Below, piece by piece: positions 47,178 through 58,733 of a DNA stretch of 64,000 nucleotides (the first letter of the stretch is position 1; every line of letters begins with the position of its first letter). A model generated the notes under the pieces. The model was given only the letters and a program-made list of their open reading frames with translations. It searched no databases and was not told the origin of the DNA. A program made the translations under genes and the position numbers. Location of the stretch: NCBI GenBank assembly GCA_018524725.1, contig JAEUWP010000207.1, positions 186,001 through 250,000 on the forward strand, read 5' to 3'. This DNA comes from Podaxis mareebaensis. Lineage: Eukaryota > Basidiomycota > Agaricomycetes > Agaricales > Agaricaceae.

Positions 47178-48430
47178 CTATCGAGACTTTCTCGTTCTAT
47201 CCATCTCCTCGTAAACCCCCTTCGTGGCTTTCCAGGATACTCTCGGCAGATCAAACCCTTCTACCACTCGAGCAAAGGTCACCCCTCCCAGCCTCGCAAC
47301 TGGTCTGAGCTTCGCAGGGTCCAACGTTAACCCATCTTCTCTGAGAAAGGATTCACGAACGTGGACCCGTTTGATCAGGCCCAAAACGAGAGTGGTCGTA
47401 GGTGGCATAGGGGCCGCGGGCGAAATATCCTGATGCAAATACAACTATAGAACGGCGGCCTCAGTCGATGCTATTTTTATTAGGGACATACATACCTCAC
47501 ACTCCATGTTTACTGCACTTTCTTCCACGATCGGCGGTTTCACGAGGACCTACAAACACCCGGAGATAAGCAATCTTGGGCCTCGAACCCCCCAAACTTG
47601 TAACACAGCAAGGGAAAATGCAGGGGAACACTGACGCTTTTGGCTGGTGTCAATCCAGATAGAAGCCATTCGTTCATATCGGCTGGCGATTCCACCGAAG
47701 TCGAATTCGCGGCCTCAATAAACGGCTCGCTGATGATGTTGACCGTGAATTCCTTCGTCAGCAAAATATTCTCTCGGCTATCCTTGAGCCGGCGTTGGGA
47801 AAGTGCAAACGACACAGACAACATTGGGGGGTTATGGGATATCTATGGAATATCCTCTGTTAGACAGTTGTTGAGTTGTAACAAAGAAGATTCACCATTG
47901 AAAAATAACTGAATGGTGCGAGGTTCGGCACCCCGTCGCTTGACAAACTCGACACAAAGGCAATTGGCCTTGGTATGATCGCCGATGTCAGTAATTGGTA
48001 GGTCTCTCTGAGTCAAGGCTCAATCATACAACTCCAGCACCCAACCCAGCAGACGAACGTACCTTGATGGTGTACTTTCCAAGTCGAACACCTTTGTCCT
48101 CCGTGCCTCCTTCGTGGCGCCCCATAGATTCGCTTCTTCCTGTTCCACGGAAGGCTTCATTCCATCCCCATACGCCCATTCTGGACAAGGTGGCTGCGTG
48201 AGTCTGAAGCGTTTCGTATGGTCAAATGGAGGCAACTTGGATGATGCCTGATTATGTGCCCTCCGGACGCATTCTGAGTGTCGCTGTAGCATCTTTCCGA
48301 CCCTGGGCCTCGTTCCAAACCAGCGCCTGAATTCGGATGCGTCCGTTCTACGGCTCCGCACTAGAGGGTGAGCCGCGAATGAAGACAAAAAGACACCAAG
48401 CCCACGCGTTTCAGCGGCAAAGGCATTCAT
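47178..48430 (-). CDS. Flavin-reductase-like, FMN-binding split-barrel protein
   Basis: FMN-binding split-barrel protein of the flavin reductase-like family. The first exon contains FDHTKRFRLTQPPCPEWAYGDG, the conserved lead-in. Splicing TCAAG|A at about 48060/48009 gives TPSRETYQLLTSAIIPRPIA, followed by FVSSLSSDGVPNLAPFSYF, the FMN phosphate loop. Next are SHNPPMLSVSFALSQRRLKD, TKEFTVNIISEPF and ADMNEWLLSGLTPAKS, the last across an intron to VLVKPPIVEESAVNMECEL. The C-terminal exon (47178-47447) has LYLHQDISPAAPM and LRPVARLGGVTFARV. ATG 48430 is the most upstream start; ATG 48292 (MLQRHSECV) is also possible and would lose a basic N-terminus that might be a mitochondrial presequence. Natural substrate unknown. 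Confidence 0.85.
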
Positions 48431-48819
48431 AATGCGCAACCAGGGCAAAAGAGGTTATATCCAATCTGCAAAGATGACAGCATGACGTCTGGTTAGATGA
48501 AACGACCCTGAGAGTCCCATCAGTCGGGTTCTTCTCACCGTACCCAAGTGCCTTCAGTTCCCCCCCCCACATTCCAATTTCGTAATGTCGGCCCCCCGTC
48601 TTCTCAACACTCCCACCGCTTGCTCACATATGACGACTCATCTGTGGACCTTCTTTCGCAGTTTCCTGCTAAGGTGTTCCCAACAGTAGAACACTTTCCA
48701 CGAACCCCTCGGGGCTTGCAAATTCCAGCAAGTCACGTTTTATCATTACCGGGCTCCCTACGTTATCTCTTCTCAGCCTGTATAAGTAGACAGCCAACAC
48801 CCATTTGGAAAGTCCCAAA
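48431..48819. promoter_or_regulatory. Divergent promoter interval (flavin-reductase-like / Fe-ADH)
   Basis: 389 bases between two oppositely directed redox genes, including a C9 run (48558-48566). A TATA-like TGTATAAG lies at 48779-48786, about 35 bases before the plus-strand ATG. Shared regulation is possible but not shown. Confidence 0.4.
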
Positions 48820-50365
48820 ATGTCTATCATCGACCGCGACAGCCACACTTCCACGACCTACCAAGGTCAATACAGCTGGCAACTCAATCTTCAGGGCTTG
48901 TTTTACGGCCCGGGATGCATCAAGACGGCTTTGCCAGAGCTGTTGGATACGCTGGGAATCAAGAGGGCCATGGTCTTGACTAGTAAGAGTGTGCTCTTCA
49001 AGGTATGACTCTCAAGACGTCTGCACATATCCAGGATACTCATCGCTATTCTATGCGATTATAGACTGAAGCAGCCAAGAGAGTCGAGGATATCCTGCGT
49101 GAGCGCAATGCCTATGGGACGACGTTCCACCAGATCGAACAACACTCCCCTATCTCTGGCATTCGCGGTGCCATCAAGATCTTTGAAGAGAACGGGTGCG
49201 ATGGTATTGTGTCCGTTGGCGGAGGTTCCTGCGTCGATGCCGCGAAGACTCTGTTGTATTTCCACCAGCAAGATAAGGGTGGTCGCACTTTATACCAGAT
49301 TGCCGTCCCAACAACGCTTAGTGCTGCCGAGTATCAAGTGAGCACATCTGATCATTGATAAATATTGTACCATTAACGTTCATTCAAGATGGGTGCTGGC
49401 TACACAAATGAAGAAGGTCATAAAGTCGCTGTTAGTTCCCCTGAACTCGTGCCTGCAGGTATCATTCTTGATGCAGAGTTGACAGTCGGTACACCTGAGC
49501 GTCTGTGGTAAGCATAACTAATCTCTATCCACCGTTCATTATTAATCAAACTTGAGAAGGCTGTCATCTGGAATCAAGGCTATGGATCATGCAGTGGGTA
49601 CGTTGTTGTATTCAGGAGCATGAGCAAAGCTGACTTTTATATTGAACGCAGAGAACCTCTATCGCAACCACGTTACTCCCCCCGTCAAAGTGCTTGGATA
49701 TCACGCCATATCAGAGCTCTTCAAGTATCTCCCATTGTCAAAAGCAAACCCGGATTCAGTTGAAATCAGGCAGAAGCTACAGCTCGCATCATGGATGAGT
49801 CTTTGGCCAATGAAACTGAAGAAATATGTGTAAGCGGATTGCTCTTGTGTAAGGCTCTAGTAACTAATTCCCTACAGTGCTCTTGGAATTTCCCATAGTC
49901 TTGGCCACAAGATAGGCTCAAAATATGGCATTCCACATGGCATCACTTCTGTTCGTGATTTTGCAATAAGGACGATTTGAGTCGTTGCTAATTATAGCGC
50001 CAGTGCTTGACTCTGGCTCCCTCCGTCGCTCTCCAAGCTCAAGTCGGAACACCGGAAAACAAGGAATTTGTTGCGACGGCACTGAAATACATAGGAGAAC
50101 CCTCAACAGGCACTGTCGATGGTGATATCCTCAAGTTTTCATCGCGTATCGATCAGTAAGTGAAAAGCTCCGGCTCCGCAGAGCAAGGGATCACCCAACT
50201 GATGGTGATTACATTAGACTGATTCGGGACCTGGGGTTACACTCCTCGTTGTCAGAGTACAAAGTCCCACGGGGTGACCTTCCTGACATTGCAGCAAAGG
50301 CACTTGGAGGGGCGGATCATGCAGACTATGGGAAGGTAGCGAAGCTGCTGGAGGACATGTACTAG
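48820..50365 (+). CDS. Iron-containing alcohol dehydrogenase / maleylacetate-reductase-like
   Basis: Group III metal-dependent dehydrogenase. ATG at 48820, stop TAG at 50363-50365, about nine exons. The N-terminal nucleotide-binding half has GLFYGPGCIKTALPELL, RAMVLTSKSVLFK and the dinucleotide motif GIVSVGGGSCVDAAK. It is followed by IAVPTTLSAAEYQMGAGYT. The metal-binding half has GIKAMDHAVENLY and HSLGHKIGSKYGIPHG, whose Asp and His residues normally ligate Fe(II) or Zn(II). The TTLSAAEY segment resembles maleylacetate reductases more than short-chain butanol dehydrogenases, which would place it in aromatic-compound breakdown; this is inference. It starts 390 bases from the flavin-reductase-like gene. 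Confidence 0.9.
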
Positions 50366-50553
50366 TATTGTGTATAAGGGTTCGTCTTAATCAGCAGGGC
50401 CGGGAGGAGCGCCGATGAGCAAGATTGGGTGATTTTACTGGAGGGATACGTCATTGTGAGCGAGCGAGGCTCAGCCAGAACCGGCGAGGGAGGGGTACAT
50501 ATGCTACATATACTGCACCGCCGACACGCGGCCTGTTGCGGAGAAAACATCAT

Positions 50554-52200
50554 ATGAACAGTTGCCCCCTGTCCAGAATTCCCAAGCGCGGCCATGTCCC
50601 CTCTTTCTGCTCTTCCCGCACGAAGCTCAGCGCTGTGCGTTTCTGCGCCTCAGAACTACGAGCGGCTAGATTCTCATCCACGTCCCTGAGAATAGCAGAC
50701 GTGTCACTTAGCGGGTCTTCCAGATATATACTCCACTTAACCCCCGCCTCCTCGGCCTGTGCTACACATCGTCATTCCTCTTCCCTCGCCCTCGCCGCTT
50801 CCAGGCAGCCACTGTTTTGCCATATAGGAGCCGCAATGGCACAAAGACGAACACAAAGCACACAGGCAGGGGAACGGAGACTGAACGGGAATGGGGTCGC
50901 TCAGAATCATGACCATGATCACCACGCTCACTCGCACTCGCACTCGCACTCGCACTCGATATTCGGGCACTCGCATTCCCACAATGGAGAGGATGGACAT
51001 GCACATTCGCATGATGCAGAGCAGATCGTAGCTGCTCTACGGGGGGATAAACGTGAGTCACCAACTCGGCTCTTCAACAGCTCAGTTTCTCAGTTCTTAC
51101 ATATCTAGGTGACCGAGGAAGCTATATTACATTGGTTGGTTTGGCCTCGAATGTTGCTTTGACAGCAACAAAGGGTGCAGCTGGCTGGTTCCTTCATTCT
51201 GCATCGCTCCTTGCGGACGCTGGTCACTCGCTGAGTGGTGCGTCCCTACTTCCTCGCAACAGCGAGTATCAACTCATTACTTGGGCCACATAGACCTCCT
51301 CGGCGACTTTGTCGTCCTCTTTTGTTGGAACCTTTCACGAAAACCACCTTCAGAGCGATACCCTTACGGGTTCGCCAAGTTCGAGACTCTGGGAACAACA
51401 ACTATTTCGCTCCTTCTGATTGGCGGCGCACTTGGAATCGGCGTTCATTCATACCATCTACTCTTAGCGACTCTGTCCGAGACATTACCGAGTATTCCTC
51501 CCGGCGCATTACATGATATCTTGCAACAGGTCACAGTTATCGCACCCGAACTGCCCGTTCGTGAACATTCGCATATACATTCAGTGGACGTCAATGCGGC
51601 ATGGTTTGCGGCAATCGGTGTTCTAGTGAAGGAGTGGCTGTATTGGATAACGAAACGGGTGGCGGAGCAGGAGAATAGTCCTGTATTGCTCGCGAACGCT
51701 ATTCACCACCGGAGTGATGCGTATTCAAGCGCAGTGGCTTTGGTTGCGATTTTAGGGACTTGGTATTTCCCGGCGCTGCCGCTAGACCCAATTGGAGGTG
51801 AGCAAGCTGATCGCTTAGCAGGAGATCATTATTCAACTTGATGTTAGGTCTTCTGGTGTCTCTGGTTATCCTTAAACAAGGATATAGCTTACTCAAAGGC
51901 GCATGGGGAGACTTGACGGATGCCGGTGTATCTCGGCGGAAGCGAGAATCGTTACAGCGGACATTGACACCGCTGTTGAAGACTGGCATCCATGATGACA
52001 CACGGGTGCTGCTGGGAGTTGAGAAATTGCGGGCACGGAGAGCGGGATCCATGTTGTTCGTTGATTTGACAGCCAAGGTTGATGCAAACCTGTCTGTGGT
52101 TCAGACCAACCAGCTGGAGCGTAAGATCACAAGAACGATGCAGGAAGCAAGGAAAGAGGTGGCCGAGGTGAAGGTGAGATTCGAGCCTGTATCATCATGA
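50554..52200 (+). CDS. Cation diffusion facilitator, MMT1-like, probably mitochondrial
   Basis: Membrane antiporter of the CDF/ZnT family, likely exporting Fe2+ or Zn2+. ATG 50554 gives a basic, Ser/Arg-rich N-terminus with FCASELRAARFSSTSLR, which looks like a mitochondrial presequence; ATG 50836 would begin at MAQRRTQSTQ and lose it. A His-rich loop follows (HDHDHHAHSHSHSHSHS). The transport core has SASLLADAGHSLSD and NAIHHRSDAYSS, the two HxxxD-type metal sites, plus RYPYGFAKFETLG. The C-terminal cytosolic-type domain has VEKLRARRAGSMLFVDL. Four exons, with introns at about 51052-51108, 51236-51292 and 51797-51846. A match to fungal Mmt1/Mmt2 rather than vacuolar Zrc1 is suggested by the presequence and the short spacing of membrane spans. 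Confidence 0.85.
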
Positions 52201-52814
52201 TGCTCAGTCGTGGCCGTCCTCAGAGTTGAGGGTTCATAAAGGGGTTTGTGTAGATTATCTATGATTGTCTTCTTGGCTGTATCTATAATTTATTGTTCCA
52301 GGCCGGTCTGCACTTGCATTTTGCTTGGTAAACACTCGGTGCTGATTTCCCGCACAACGATGACGATGCTGATTTCCCGCACAACGATGATGGTGCTTCC
52401 ATGAAGCACCTTCCAGGCCTTACCAGATGGAGAACTACTTGACAGCCGCACAAATAATAATCAAGAATCCTAGTGCTGGAACACCATATGGGCAGATGGT
52501 TCACCACGAGCACCACCTGACCACTAACAACTGTCCTGTATGCGGCGAATATTCAAATGCTGCAGCTGGATCTGGCTCCGAGTTCTTCGCCTCTTCCTCG
52601 CTCCCAAGATCCGAGGGAACATCCACCTAAAAACTTCATAAAACGCGCATTCGAGAAGCTTCTGGCTGTCCGTCCAATGTCCATAATGGCCTTGTGCTCG
52701 GCCTCAAGTCACATTACCCTACACGAGTTAAACACTCCTCGGCTCCAGCGGGTCCTCAAATAGCGTCAACTTTACATGGCCAAGCTACTGTGCTCCCTCG
52801 AGTTCAAGTGAAAC
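52201..52814. other. Intergenic region between CDF and MFS genes
   Basis: 614 bases, no gene supported. Contains the tandem repeat at 52341-52394 and the upstream region of the MFS gene. Confidence 0.5.
52341..52394. repeat. Two tandem 27-base units
   Basis: Two adjacent copies of a 27-base unit beginning GCTGATTTCCCGCACAACGA. They differ only in the last few bases of each copy. Confidence 0.9.
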
Positions 52815-54513
52815 ATGGGATCAATGCTGGTGCAAAATGATACAGCCCCGAGAGACATTGACAAGGGCTCGAACCACGCCGTTCACGTCGGCACATCCCA
52901 AGTTCCCTCTTCCAAACGCATTCTTCAAATCCTCTCTGCTGTCATTTACTGCCTTTTGGCAGCAGGCGTTGTCTTTGGTTATGCCGCTCTCAAACCGGTC
53001 TTAATCGCAGAAGGCATTTACAGGGATAGATGTACCCCTGCCGAGATCGAGAAGGGGGTACGAGTATGCTACCAGCAGGAGATGAAGTTGAACATGATGT
53101 TCACTGTCGCAGCTGTTGCGACGAATATGTGCGCGTTGGTCGTCGGCACCATTTTGGATCAATATGGACCGAGGGTTGCTGGGTTAATAGGGAGTGTATT
53201 GTTTGCTCTTGGGTGTGCTGGATTTGGAGTGGGTAAGAGTGTGAAGGTTTTCGATCGTGAGTTTTCATTCTTTTACCGAAGTCCAATTCAGATGTTGAGT
53301 GCTCTTTAGTGTATCCCGTTTCATACCTCTTCATGGCCCTTGCTGGCCCCTTCATCTTCATCCCAAGCATGAACCTTGCAAATGCATTCCCTCGTCGTTC
53401 CGGATTGATTCTTTCACTGTTAACGGGAGCTTTTGACTCAAGTCCTGCGGTCTTCCTGGCCTACCGTCTCCTCTATCAATCCGCACTCGGGCCCATATCC
53501 TTGCGCAACTGGTTCATGACATATCTCGTTGTGCCCCTCTTCATATTCCTTGTGCAAATATTCCTTATGCCAACTCAAAGTTACAAGGCTACTAGCGAGC
53601 ATCAGTCGGAAACAGAATACGCAACCATCCAGGGAGAAGGTCAGACGGCTAGAGGAAGCGGGAGCAGAAGGGATGCGAGTCCGGTCAGTGAAACTGATAC
53701 TCTACTCGGAAAATCCGACCACCACAACGAAGCCGAAGCACGGAATAAAGGCATTTACGGAGCGATGGACGGAAAGGATATCAAGAAGCAGCTCAGCAGC
53801 TTCTGGTTCTGGGGCATAACAGGCTTCACCGTCGTCCAAATGGTATGCATACTTCCTCCTTTCTACACCCGACAACCATCTGTATATCATCTGATATATG
53901 AAATCTACCGCAGTTAAGAATTAATTACTTTGTCGCCACCATTCGGCCGCAATACGAATTCCTTCTTCACTCATATGAAGCCAGTGTAAAAATCAACAGC
54001 TTCTTTGATATCGCTCTGCCCCTCGGCGGTGTCGTTGCAATCCCCTTCATTGGCACCTACCTCGACACATTCTCGATCCTGACAATCATTTCCACCCTCG
54101 TTGTATGCACAACTTCGATCGGCTTTCTCAGACTCGTGCAAAGCTCGTACTCCGCGGCCTACCTCAATGTTCTGATCTTCGCCTTCTACCGACCGTTCTA
54201 TTATACCGTTGTATCGGATTACTGTGCGAAGGTTTTTGGCGTGGCAACCTTTGGGAAGATATATGGAGCCGTAATATGCCTCTCAGGCTTCTTCAACTTC
54301 TTTCAGGCGTTTTTGGATACAGTGACTTTCCGTTGGTACGGTGGAGACCCAAGACCAGCTAACATCTTGTTGCTGGTACTGAGCCTCATAGCTGGTGTTG
54401 CATTGGCGATGTACCTGAAAGAGAAAAGCGCCGAGGCTAGGAGGAACAATAAAATCCACATCATTGATCAGAATCTACGCAATGAACCTGATCGGTATGG
54501 GTCGATGTCATGA
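52815..54513 (+). CDS. MFS transporter, Fmp42/SLC43-like
   Basis: Twelve-span major facilitator of the group holding yeast Fmp42 and animal SLC43 (LAT3/4) transporters. ATG at 52815. The first span is ILSAVIYCLLAAGVVFGYAAL. Next comes the diagnostic loop CTPAEIEKGVRVCYQQEMKLN, then MFTVAAVATNMCALVVG and the MFS motif A-like TILDQYGPRVAGL. A large polar central loop (about residues 255-330, Ser/Asp/Glu-rich) follows span six. The second half has INYFVATIRPQYEFLLHSYE, LPLGGVVAIPFIGTYLD and FGVATFGKIYGAVICLSGF. The tail is cytosolic and hydrophilic. Introns lie at about 53255-53309 and 53842-53919. Substrate unknown; amino acids are plausible from SLC43. Convergent with the PAL gene. Confidence 0.85.
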
Positions 54514-54668
54514 CAGGCTATGACATTCGGGATCTTGTAGTGATTCCTGATGGCCTTGTGGCATTTATTTCAGGGGATTTAAATCTATTTTTGTAGTGCA
54601 TGATACAAAAGTCCAGTAATAATACACAAAATGGACGTTCCGAAGTCGAAGTACAACTCTCAACCTAT

Positions 54669-57466
54669 TCAGTCAAACAGCGAAACGACAATGTTCTGCA
54701 TTTTCCCATCACGAATAGCCTGGACATGAAAGTCGTCAGTATGAGCGGGCAGTGTCTTGAATAGTAGAGAACGAACCTCATAAATAATCGAGATATTCTC
54801 GCCGATCGAGACATCATCTACACCCAACCCGTTCGCAAAGTTGCTATAGTTCTCGAAACCGTGCATCCTGATACCAAGCGTCTCCCGGATATATTCATAC
54901 ACGCTCCTCGTCTTACTGAGGTACGGCGAGGCGGGTGTAGAACCTTTGACACCAGTCAAATAGTCCTTCCTGAGCTCATCATGAAGTGCGGCAGTATGAC
55001 TAGCAACACGACTGCAGAACTCGCTGATACTCTTCAGGTCACCTCCGTTTGAGGACCCGACGAAGAACTTGACGAGGGTGGCAGTCGTAGAGCTGGCCGC
55101 GACCTGCATGCGATCCGTGTTATCCATAGTGGTGCTCTTGTCAAGGCTCTCCTGCATGACGCGAACGAGCGAGTTGACCAGGTTGTCTTCTTCCGAAGCA
55201 GCGATACTAGATCCGAAGTGAATCTGAAGCGCATCACGGACAAGATCCGGGAGGCGAGACATAAATTCAGCTTGTAAGGCACGGAGATCGAGTGCTACGG
55301 AGATGTATGTCAGCAAATATGCATATGGTCACCTTGTTGATCCGTTACCTTGGCATAGGTTATATAGATAAGTGGCCATAAGCATAGATAAGACATCGAT
55401 CGCGGTTATTGTAGCACGCGCAGACACAAGAGCCATGGAACTGCGAAATGTCAATATTGTGCATTTATCAGGTCGACAGGAGTTGCTCACTTGACGGCTT
55501 GATTATGCATCTCAGCAGACTGGATATGCGTGGATACTGGGCTTGCCAAGTAGCCGAGCTCGGCCGTGTAAGCTGCGGTGGCAATGTCAACTCCCTTCAC
55601 GTGGTAGTTCAATGAGGGGTCTGTGGCGGCGAGGGAGGGAGGGAGGCCATTGTTCATCATAGGATTGATAAGCTCGGTGCTCTGGGCGAACATGATTTTG
55701 CCAATATGGTGAAGTGCGAGGCGAACTTTCTCCATGGCGTTGGTTACCGCCATAGCCTGGAAGTTTCCTCCATGGTGGATCTGACCCGTTTCACCATCAA
55801 TGAGTGGGTTGTCAGTGGCTAGAGCGATGCCGTGAGCAACCGTATTGGTGATAACAAACGAGACTGGAACCCACTCGAATTACATTCTTGAGTAATTGAC
55901 TTGAGTGCAGCAAAGAGATCTTCAATCTGGGGACCAAGGAATTGAGGAGCGGTACGCAACGGGTATCGGTCCTGACGGAGAGTGTATTGGTCATCTTTAA
56001 GAGTGACCTCCTTTTCGTGAGCATGAGCGAACTTGCTGCCCTCAAGAAGGTCCCAGACATTCTTAGCACATTCAACCTGATATTATTTGTCAGTATGTAT
56101 CATTGAATAGCAATAGAGCGTCACCGACCTGGCCAGGGTGTGGGCGGGCAGTAGCATGAATGAAGGAGTCGAAGGAGCCCCGAGCTCCCAGGAGAGCTTC
56201 GGTGCCCATGGCCGTGCAGACTTGAGCAAGAAGTGATAGATGGATCGCTTCATGGACAGCAAGGGCGCCGACTGAAGCGGAGAAAGCAGTTCCGTTCAAA
56301 ATACCAAGATGTTCCTTGGACGCGAGTGCAACGGGCTCAATACCATGCTTGGCAAGGGCATCCGGGGCACGCGAAGTCTGACGCACGCCAAATTTGCGCG
56401 ATCCGTGGAAGACGCGGATAGCAGGGTTTCCAGCTAGGCAATGTCAATGAGGTTATGTTTGGTAATGACCACGCATAGGAGCGTACCAATAGTGCCGGCC
56501 ACGTACGATAATGGAGACAGATCTAACATTAAAAACGTGGTGTCAATTAAAAACTGCCCTCGTCAGGTAAAACAATGGAACCTATACCTCCAGAAGCTGA
56601 TATGCTTCCCCGAAGAGGCACCCGTGGTACAAGGTCCGCCTTCAGAACTTCATTCATTTTTTCAATGATATCCCACCTGGAAACGACCCGTTGGTAACAG
56701 GGAGAATCTTAAGCCAGAATTTACAACTGACCGGACTCCGGAATGACCACGAATAAGTGAATTCATCCGAATGAGGATAGCACCTCTACAGAAGGAAATG
56801 TCAGCGCACGATAACCCCAACCGACGGTTTGGACCCACCTAACCCAGGATTCTGGCATGGTGGTCGCCGTGCTCGGGTCAAGGAGTGGTAGTGTTTCAGG
56901 AGGCTCCTCCGACGTCGGTAACACTCCAATATGCTGGTGTTGCAACAAAGCATGTCCCAACAGGATAGGTTGATCGGTTCTGGTATCGGCTGCGGGTGAA
57001 GATCAGTATTGTTAGTATAACCTCGGCTCAAACAACGTACCACTACCGCCGAAGCCCGTCGACAAGCCATATATACTCGTGCCGTTGTTCACCTTGGTGT
57101 CGATGACATTTCGGCTCTTGGCGACGGCGTTTTTGACGGTCGGGGAGTCGTCCAACATAACGGAAACACCATGACGAGCGACACCCACGACGCCTGCTAA
57201 GCTGAGAGTCTGTCCATCAACACGCACAGGAACCCCATGTCTAGAATTTGACATTCAATCATCCCAATTCGAGAGGAAACATATAGAAGACCATACCTGT
57301 AGCTCTGAAGCTCTCGGTGGGCCTTCAAGAATTCCGATAGCAGAGTGGGGCTCGAGTGGGTGTTCCTATTGAGGCTCTGTTCAGCCTTCAGAGGTTTTAC
57401 GAAGGTGACCCCTTCGTTGGGCTGCACAGACCCGTTGAGCTGTCTGCCGTTGTGGTTCAAAGTCAT
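54669..57466 (-). CDS. PAL: Phenylalanine ammonia-lyase
   Basis: Deaminates L-phenylalanine (and possibly tyrosine) to trans-cinnamate, feeding aromatic metabolism. ATG at 57464-57466, stop at 54669-54671, many short exons. The N-terminal catalytic loop has [19 protein letters not shown] with the conserved Tyr. The MIO prosthetic group forms from ASG in [18 protein letters not shown]. Other active-site blocks are [67 protein letters not shown] and [11 protein letters not shown]. One exon join (about 55841/55897 region) uses a GTGGGT donor to give NSTTDNPL. The C-terminal helical domain ([20 protein letters not shown]) is the fungal type. The domain order and length match basidiomycete PAL. 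Confidence 0.96.
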
Positions 57467-58733
57467 TGTTTCAAACAGTCACAAAGACTAGCGCAAGAGC
57501 TCTTTGAGTAGAAAGATGCAAACTGATCTCGCAATCTTGGGCCAACGTTATCCACTTATAAACACGAACACGGATGAGATCCGCGTCCGTAAAAGTCCTT
57601 TGATCAGGGGTGGAGACCGAAGGGCATGACATGATAATGCGGACCCCCCATTCCGTAAGGAGTAAAGCTACTGTTTATGCAAGATGGAAGCGTGGATGAT
57701 AAGTCTAGTCGACAAGGTGATGGACGTCCGGATATTCTATCTTTTTGCCTGGTAAAGGTCTATGACATATGTCACTTGCTTCCGTTTTGTAACTTCCCAA
57801 TGTGGAAGTGGCCCACCTTTTGCGAGACATCTTAAGCGACGTTGAAGCTCTGACATTGGAGTGTGCAGGTAAGAATCACACTGATGAGATAATGAGATAG
57901 CCGTGGCAGAAAGTCTCCCCACGGCCCTTTCCTCCTGGTGTTCATTTATGCTAGATAACACGTCAGTGAGAGGCGAGGACTACGATGCACGCGAAAATTC
58001 CTCGACGTAACAGTAATAATTTGGGAAACAACCCCCAGACCTAACCGCTAAATCCCTAATTTCCGCACGCCGTCCATTCGCATGCACCCCCTAATGATAC
58101 CTAGTTACGTCGAAACTTAACGTGCGCTTCTTGTTCCCCACGACTACAAGCAGATTATCACCATCGTGATTCGACATCGGATGGACCTTCCAAGATCCAT
58201 CCGAGCGCCAAAAAGCCCTATAATTTGCGCCACTTTGCTTGAATTCCCAGCATCATTTGAGCGTAACCCCAAATCTAACTTTTGACAAATGAGTTCACCG
58301 TAAGTTCGGATCTTTCAGTTGGCAAGGCCAAGGGCTAGTGTTCTATGAAAACCACGTTGAATGCTGCAACAGAACATCACGTTCGATAAACTATTGTCCA
58401 AGATGTCGCCTCCATAGTACAAGGAGAACTCTAATGGGACTACGTGCAAACGTGGCACAGAAAAAATCGCTCTGGACTCGGGCTGTCGTACTAGGCGAAG
58501 CGCCGATCTTATCACCTTCGTTGGTGATCCAGCCCATCCTCCGCCATAGTGACGTGCTGGAGGTGAGGGCCACACAGAGTCGGAGATACGGCAAGCGAAT
58601 TTCGAGCGACGATAAGAACTGCCCGTGGAACAAAGTCAGTCGAGGGCTCAATTATTAGCCTAGCCCAATACATACCAGATCCCACCAATCCCCGATCAGG
58701 TATTCTCAGTTTTGACCGGAGACTTCGACACTC
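57467..58733. other. 1.27 kb region between PAL and Tcp11-family gene
   Basis: Contains the PAL promoter at its left side. Short open frames near 58315-58658 on both strands show no domain. An ATGAGTTCACC|GTAAGT near 58288 looks like a first exon and donor, but no continuing frame could be assembled from it. Nothing is called as a gene. Confidence 0.5.

Noticed and set aside
50920..50975. CACTCG hexamer run as a possible regulatory or CRISPR-like repeat
   Set aside because: It lies inside the CDF coding region and simply encodes the His-Ser loop.
58288..58450. ATG with a good GTAAGT donor, looking like the first exon of a small gene
   Set aside because: All acceptors tried lead to stops within a few codons or to sequence without any recognisable family.
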